From: Glomus cerebriforme
Lineage: Eukaryota; Glomeromycota; Glomeromycetes; Glomerales; Glomeraceae
DNA: 14,652 nt
NCBI GenBank assembly: GCA_003550305.1
Contig: QKYT01001358.1
Coordinates: 1 to 14,652 of the forward strand
Direction: 5' to 3'
Position 1 is the first letter of the stretch, and every line of letters begins with the position of its first letter. Made by a program: the position numbers and the translations under genes. A model generated the notes under the pieces. It was given only the letters and a program-made list of their open reading frames with translations, ran no database searches and was not told the DNA's origin. Below, in pieces: positions 8,829-14,652 of the stretch.

Positions 8829-9959
8829 ATCAAGATTGTTTCTTATGATTCATCTGATGATTCTGATGATGATTATAAACCTTATAAACCAAAGTTATTG
8901 TGTTCAGCTTAACCTAAAATATATTTGCACAAGAAACTCGTGAATTAAAGGGCCCATTTGGAACGTTTAGTTCTGACTATACATACAGAAATGGGATTAA
9001 TAGATTTGAGCAAGAAATTTCAAAATATGAATCGCCCAATAAAGTATCAACTGAAATAAATTATAAGGAAAGTAAGAAATGTGCAATAGATGGACTTGCA
9101 GTTAAAACAGAAACAGAAATAAATTTAAAACCATCATTTCAAGTATATGATTTTACTTCATTTGGATCTAAGGGTTCATCTGGAATAAATAGTTCAGGTT
9201 GTACATTATATAAACCGAAGAATTATAATGAATATAAAGTTGATGCAAAAACTAACTTACAAACTTAACTATGAACGATGGTTCCAAATATAAATCGGAA
9301 TTAGGTTGTTCAGGTGAGTTTGATAACTTTGAAATGAAAGGAGAAATCTATAGTAAATCATCAATTCAAAAAAATAATGTTACTAGTTTTCAAAATGAGG
9401 CTTCAATTGGGGGAGAAATTGGAATAGATGGTGGAAAAATAAATGCAAAAATCGGCACAACATTATATAGCGAACGTAATCATGATAAGGATGCAGATAG
9501 TGAATTTCTAAAAGTAGAAGCAAGTAAAAAAGTAGGATTGGATGGTGAAGTAGATGTAAATCTCGGTTCGAAGGCTACGTTATATAGAGAACGTGAGGAA
9601 AATGTCGATGTTAAATTTCTAAGCGCAACAGTAGAAAAGAAAGTTGAAGTAATAATGGTATTTCAGAAATGTTTAAAGCAGGTGTAGATCTGATTGATTA
9701 TGATGATGGAAATTTGAAAGCAAATATTGGATTTAATGTTGATACAGGCTTTTCAATTAATAAGGAAGGTGTAGAAGCTAAAGTTGAAGGTTTCGGTGTC
9801 AAATTGGGAAAAGAAATGGGTATAAGTACACCTTATGGAGGATTATCATATAAGTTCCTTTATATCTTTTTAGTCTGTTATCACTTAAGCAATATTATTA
9901 TTTTTTCTTATCAATGTATGATTTACGTAAATTGTTTAAATTTTCTTTATTCATATTAA
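8829..9959 (+). pseudogene. Broken gene for a beta-rich repeat protein of unknown function
   Basis: Coding-like sequence is spread over three frames. A first short piece (8829-8909) holds an acidic run, SYDSSDDSDDDYKPYKPK, without an ATG. The frame at 8918-9265 reads AQETRELKGPFGTF and goes on to VDAKTNLQT before TAA. The next, open from 9256, continues TNLTMNDGSKYKSELGCSGE to 9687. The last, open from 9648, reads NNGISEMFKAGVDLIDYDDG, then GFNVDTGFSINKEGVEAKVEGF and LGKEMGISTPYGG. The fragments join naturally at about 9256-9265 and 9648-9655, where no GT-AG intron fits. Alternating hydrophobic, Gly and charged residues in units of roughly 35 (EIGIDGGKINAKIG, KVGLDGEVDVNLG, GNLKANIGFNVDTG) suggest repeated beta strands. 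The C-terminal GFSI-EGVEAK-GFGVKLGK-ISTPYG pattern recalls an uncharacterised family found in fungi and other eukaryotes; I cannot name a function. Assembly errors could mimic the frameshifts. Confidence 0.65.
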
Positions 9960-10196
9960 ATAAAGAGTAAACATATAATTATTATTTAAAAAATTGTAAC
10001 ATGTATATTGTGAGGAAGCAGTAATGTGTCATAGTATTTTGACTATTCTTAGTCAATTTATCAAATATACGTAAACCAAGGACCCGATTTTCAGAAAAAA
10101 AACATTTAACAATAAAAATATTGTGGCGGATATTTATCTTGTTTCACAATGCAGTGTTTTTTAAAAAATGTTAACGCGAACAAAATAAAATTTTAC
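9960..10196. other. Short intergenic stretch before the kinesin fragment
   Basis: AT-rich sequence with no recognised feature. The 5' breakpoint of the duplicated kinesin segment falls at about 10196/10197, where similarity to the parent gene begins abruptly inside its coiled-coil coding region. Confidence 0.5.
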
Positions 10197-11300
10197 GAAC
10201 TCAGACTTTCTCAGAAGAAAGTTTATAAAGAGCAAAAAAAGCGAGAAAAATGACTGTCATGCCAGCTGAGCTTCAAAAAAAGAACAAATTAAGGATACAT
10301 TACTTAAATTTGAAAAAATATGTCATGATAACAGTATAATAAAAGACATACAATGTGAATTGTCTGATTCGAAGAATTTAATTTCACAATATAAACAAAC
10401 AATTAGTAAATTAAATTATGAGAATGAACATTTGACTAGAAAAATAGAACTTGAATATGAGGAATTATTGGATAAGACAATTGTTGGAGAAACAGTAAAA
10501 TTGAGAGGTAAATTGGAAATACAGTTTGACGCCAAATAAGTTCAACAAAAGAAATTGATAATTAAAACAAGAATTAGAAAAAAAAGAATAAAGAATTACA
10601 TAAACTTAATAATGGTCTTGTCGATTTGAAGAAAATTAATGAAGAATTACAGACCGTTATCAATGACAAAGAAACTAAATCTGGAGAACAAAAGATTGTT
10701 GCAGAAAAAAAAAAGATCTGGAACGTATCCACAAGACATTGGCACAACAATTAGCAGATTTTAATATTATTAAGAAAACTCTTATGTGTGATTTGCATAA
10801 TTGCTGTGAAAAAGTTGTAGAACTTGAAATCTAATTTGATGAACAAGAGAACAATATAGCAATAATAAAGTACGACAAAAAAAGTCAACTGGTTGGACAA
10901 AATTCAACACTTAAAAAAGAAGTTGCTATTGTAGAGCGAAAAGTTCTCATCCGTAATGAACGTATCCAGATTTTGGAAGCCTTATTACAAGATTCACAAG
11001 AAAGTTTAAGTACACAAAATCAAAAGTTCAAAGCACAATTACAAGCAGTGCAGAAATGTTTAGGATAAACATGATTCCAAAAGAAAATTATATTGCTTCT
11101 AACAGTGTACCAGTCTGTCCTTATCTCTTAAAGGTCACTTCGGATACATTCATTAATGTGTATGTTAAAGGAACTTGACTTTTGATGGTAATCATAGTAA
11201 ATAATAGTAAATCAAAACGCGATAGTTTGTCGCGAGCGAAAAAAAACCATCTTTTTTTTGTTCAATAAAAATTTAATATTAAAGCATATTCTCATTTAAA
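10197..11300 (+). pseudogene. Decayed duplicate of the kinesin 3' region
   Basis: This aligns in direct orientation with 2534-3812 of the intact kinesin, from gaactcagactttctcagaa through the tail, the AATAAA signal and about 25 bases beyond it. Roughly 90% or more of the aligned bases look identical by eye. Many small deletions break it: for example 33 bases lost after the parental position 2893, about 47 bases lost around the parental 3341, and 21 bases of the tail (atgaatttaggtggcggagg and one more) missing at 11104. Premature stops appear, such as TAA near 10538 and after aacttgaaatc near 10831. No motor domain is present. Because it includes sequence past the poly(A) signal and no A tail, it looks like a DNA-level duplication rather than a processed copy. 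An extra GC-rich hairpin word (cgcga-N7-tcgcg, 11218-11234) is absent from the parent. Confidence 0.93.
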
Positions 11301-12213
11301 ATTTACGTTTGTTTAGGAATATTACTTCAATAAATTTTCTAATTTCTTTGCTTTCGAATACCTTTTATACTGATAATCATTATCACGATATTTTTTTATG
11401 AGTGCATGATAATTTAAATAAAAGTCGTAATTTAATTTTTCTTTTAATTAAACAATGATAAAGTTCTTTTGAAATATTATTAATAATTTAACGAAAAAAT
11501 TAAGTTAATAAAGTTGCAATGATTATCGCTTAACACACAAGATAAAAAAGTTCAAATATTGGATTCTGAACGACAAAAATTTCTCTTTTATATTTATGAA
11601 CTAGTAAGAATTTTTCGTTTCATTCTAGACTGATTTCTTTTTTTCTTTTTTTTTTTACTATATAAAAATTAATAAAGAATTTGTTTGCCTGATAGAGAAT
11701 TTTTAAACCAATTTACTTAGGAAGGTAATATTATTTACTAATTGTAACGCAAGGGAAATCAAGAAGAAAATTAAATGTAAAAAAAAAATAATCAAACAAA
11801 TTAAACACTTTTTAATAAAAGAATTCTAGTTCTCACCAAAAAATTTTTTTATCGATTTAGAAAATAAAATTATTCACAATAATTTTTTTTTAGTATGAAT
11901 AGTAAATCCCAACGATATTGATTCTTCCAAATTTATGTGAAAGATCTAGAATGGTATTTTTGCGCAATTTATGAAAAAGAATGTTTTCTTAAATTTATGA
12001 AATAACTTTTGATTGTTTCTTAATGGTTAGAATTATAAAAATTCATGCAAATTTTACTATGGAGTTTCTTTGATACTTATTACATAAATTCATAATTACG
12101 TACTTTAATATTATTAAACCTTAAACTTTGATCAATTTATACAAAAACTTTATTAAAATATATTTCAATTTTCAAACCAATAAACCCTAAAATAATACTA
12201 TTTGTATTTAATC
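11301..12213. other. Gene-free AT-rich region between convergent units
   Basis: This is the 3' flank of both the kinesin fragment (plus) and the kinase (minus). It consists of long A and T runs with no coding frame. A minus-strand AATAAA (tttatt at 12149-12154) about 60 bases after the kinase stop could be its poly(A) signal, but such words are common here. Confidence 0.45.
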
Positions 12214-14652
12214 TTAAATTGCACAATCTGAACAGTCAGAATTTTGACGGAAATTTTCAGTAAGTAATTGAGACTTATATAATTGAGACATATATACTTG
12301 TGGATTAAATTGTTTAATATTTACTGATTCGTGTTTTAAAACAATAAATTCACATATATCATATATTCTCTGACAATCAATGTTATCACTAAGCTCTTGT
12401 CCACTTTCTTTCCCATGATCAAAATTACTATAAAGTTTAATAGATTTGAGCCATTTAGATATGATATTTTCAAGATCTATAATAGTTGGTCTCTTAGAAG
12501 GCTCTGAATCCCAACATTTTTTCATCAAATCTATATAACGATCTGGAGTATGTTTTATAATTTCAGGACGTTCCCCTTTGCAAATTCTCAAAGTAAGTTC
12601 ATGATCATATACTCTATTATTAAACGGAGGAATACCTGATGTAAATTCCCACATTATCATTGAAAAACTATAGATATCACTTGCCAGAGTATAAGGTTTA
12701 TTTCTTAATACTTCAGGCGCTATATAAGGCAAAACTCCATAATTACTATCAATAGAATTTTGTAAATCGCTAATAGGTTTACATAATCCTAAATCAATAA
12801 TATATGCTTCATAATTATCTGATAAATCTGATATCAAAATATTACCGTCATGAAGATCACAATGAGCAAGACCTGATTCATGTATTACCTTAAGTCCCAA
12901 AATAATATTTTTTAATAATAGTAATTTGTGTTGCCATTCAAGTTTAACTATATTAGATAAACATTTCCTTAAACTTCCATCTTTTGCATAACTCATTACC
13001 ATCATATAATTCAAATTATTCGGGTCTTGAGTAATTCCAAAATATCGAATGAATTTTGAGAATGATTTTTTCTGACAATTGTAATGATATTTCAACTATA
13101 TAAATAATTAAAATTAATAATTTTTAATGAAAAGAATAAACAAATTTATTATTGAAAATAAATATCATACCTCACTTAAAAATTTATCATTTAAACTTGA
13201 CGAGTTATTAAGATTTTTAAGAATAACTTCATAACCTATTTGGGAGTTCCACCTATTCCACTGTTGTTTATCAGAATCCCAACTATCAATAGGTCCTTCT
13301 AACCAGATGGCCTTACGAATTTCACTGAATCCTCCTTTATCATGATAAATAATATTTTTCAATTTATTATATGGTATCCATTCTAAAACTTCATAACTAT
13401 TTTTAGCATTTAATTGTGCTTCTTGAATGAATTTATCAATAACTTCATTTTTACTAGTCCACTTTGAAAAATCTAATTGAAATCGTATAGTATTGCATTG
13501 TTGACACCAATTATAATCAATATGTGATTGTTTGCATTCTTTACATAATTCATCATTATTAAAATAATTAATGTTATTTTCTTTTCCTTTGTAATACCAA
13601 TAAAAAGCTTTTTCTAAATTCTTTTCTGTTCCAATACCATATTTGTAATAAGTGACTAAACTTTCAATTGCATAATCATCACCATGTTTTGCTGCTTTTT
13701 GACACCAATAAAATGCTTTTTCTAAATCACATTCTGTTCCCATGCCAAATAAATAAAATATTGATAACATAACTTGCGCCTTAATATGATCCATTTCTGC
13801 TGGTCTTTGACACCAATAAAAGGCTTTTTCTAGATCCCTTTCTGTTTCTTTACCAAAAAAATAAAATGTTGTTAAAATAAATTGTGAATCAATATGATCC
13901 ATCTCTGCTGCTTTTTGAAACCAATAAAAGGCTTCTTCTAAATTCTTTTCAATTCCTTCACCTTTGTAATAATATTTGGCTAAAAGACGCATTGATTCTA
14001 TATTATAATAATTTGCTGCTTTTTGACACCAATAAAAGGCTTTTTCTAAATTCTTTTCTGTTCCAGTACCATATTTATAACATACAGATATAAGACCCAT
14101 TGCAATATCATTACCATTGTCTGCCATCTTTTGAAGCCAATAAAAGGCTTCCTCCAAATTCTTTTCTGTTCCAAAGCCATTATAATAAAACAAAACTAAA
14201 CTATTTATTGCCTTTTCGTTATCATGTTCTGCTGCTTTTTGAAACCAATAAAAGGCTTTCTCTAAATTCTTTTCTGTTCCAAAGCCATTGCCATAATATT
14301 TGGCTAAATTAAACATTGCATCATCCATATTACCATATTCTGCTGTTTTTTGGTACCAATAAAAAGCTTTTTCTAAGTTCTTTTCTATTCCAAAACCATT
14401 GCCATAACATTTGGCTATAATANACATTGCATGTTCAATACCATTTTCTGCCATCTTTTGAAGAAAATAAAAGTCTTTCTCTAAAATCTTTTGAAGCCAA
14501 TAAGAGACTTTCTCTAAATTCTTTTCTGTTCCATAACCATTACAATAACATATGGCCAAATTATACATTGCATTTTTACAACCATATTCTGCTGCTTTTT
14601 GATACCAATAAAAGGCTTTTGTTAAATTCTTTTCTGTTCCTTCACCATTATA
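12214..14652 (-). CDS. Sel1-repeat protein kinase (two visible exons, 5' end outside the window)
   Basis: This is a probable signalling protein: tetratricopeptide-like Sel1 repeats, then a TKL-like Ser/Thr kinase domain. Exon A (14652-13171) and exon B (13095-12214) join across a 75-nt intron without changing frame, giving 787 visible residues. Residues 1-364 are about ten Sel1 units. Next comes a Cys motif (CKECK, then WCQQC, about 370-386) and LEWIPYNKL. The kinase follows: glycine loop KGGFSEIRKA (about 439-448), beta-3 Lys in VILKNL (479), alpha-C Glu in FLSELKYHY, catalytic loop HCDLHDGN (572-579), DLG (595-597), APE (620-622) and CWDSEPSKRPT (Arg at 696). HRD Arg is Cys and DFG is DLG; Lys, Glu and both catalytic Asp are present, so activity is plausible. 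The C-terminus ends DCSDCAI. The Met at 14568 is inside a repeat, and the frame stays open to 14652, so the start lies outside. The substrate is unknown. Confidence 0.92.
13096..13170 (-). other. Phase-0 spliceosomal intron in the kinase gene
   Basis: On minus the donor is GAG|GTATGA and the acceptor is TTTATATAG|TTG. Removing 75 bases joins codons FLSE to LKYHY, restoring the alpha-C helix Glu motif typical of kinases, and keeps the frame. Without splicing, translation stops right after FLSEV. It is the one intron here that I can support strongly. Confidence 0.93.
13561..14652 (-). repeat. Tandem 108-bp coding repeats (Sel1 units)
   Basis: About ten units of 36 residues follow the pattern AMxxLAxxYxxGxGTEKNLE then KAFYWxQKAAExxN. 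At DNA level, ccaataaaaggctttttcta and aattcttttctgttcc recur every 108 bases on the plus strand, showing recent homogenisation or duplication. One unit near 14440-14540 is 11 residues too long, because a 33-base piece (YWLQK-like) is doubled. The repeats would form a helical superhelix for protein binding. The ambiguous base at 14423 is in this array. Confidence 0.93.

Noticed and set aside
10197..11300. Processed (retro) pseudogene of kinesin
   Set aside because: Similarity extends past the AATAAA into downstream DNA and no A tail follows, so a DNA-level duplication fits better.
13884..14312. Two plus-strand frames with repeated FETNKRLLLNSF-like text
   Set aside because: They are antisense shadows of the Sel1 repeats. 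The periodic text simply mirrors the 108-bp coding repeat.
13561..14652. Regular 108-bp repeats as a CRISPR-like or satellite array
   Set aside because: The repeats are in frame, encode Sel1 helices and have no unique spacers.

Overview
The window looks like nuclear DNA of an arbuscular mycorrhizal fungus (Glomeromycotina, Rhizophagus type). The base composition is very AT-rich, intergenic stretches are long and decayed, and the kinase gene carries a short GT-AG intron. Two of the gene types are ones I associate with the expanded families of that group: Sel1-repeat proteins and Sel1-linked or Cys-motif-linked TKL-like protein kinases. The species call is from recognition and was not tested by a search. 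Two single N bases (136 and 14423) mark a draft assembly.

Layout, left to right. Positions 1-967 are AT-rich flank with one copy of a dispersed repeat (217-362) and a TATA-like palindrome in front of a kinesin. Positions 968-3571 (+) hold a long intronless reading frame for conventional kinesin (kinesin-1). It has an intact nucleotide-binding core, but its conserved tail continues out of frame at 3567-3791. Positions 4289-5794 (-) hold a dead kinase with several stops and frame changes. Positions 6209-6434 (-) hold a GC-richer remnant of a small ORF with one frame break. A second copy of the dispersed repeat lies at 7667-7822. Two head-to-tail foldback (MITE-like) elements follow at 7931-8155 and 8206-8448. 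Positions 8829-9959 (+) hold a broken gene for a beta-rich repeat protein spread over at least three frames. Positions 10197-11300 (+) hold a decayed second copy of the 3' third of the kinesin, including its tail and 3' flank. Positions 12214-14652 (-) hold the 3' part of an apparently functional Sel1-repeat/protein-kinase gene with a clear 75-nt intron, running off the window.

Only the kinesin and the Sel1-kinase look potentially expressed. The most informative signal is evolutionary. The order dispersed repeat, kinesin (+), kinase (-) occurs twice in the window. In the left copy the kinesin survives and the kinase is dead; in the right copy the kinesin is dead and the kinase survives. The kinesin copies are far more similar to each other than the kinases are, so one shared tandem duplication is only a hypothesis. 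I found no CRISPR array, rRNA, tRNA, operon or other recognisable multi-gene system, and nothing here supports a new defence or biosynthetic system.
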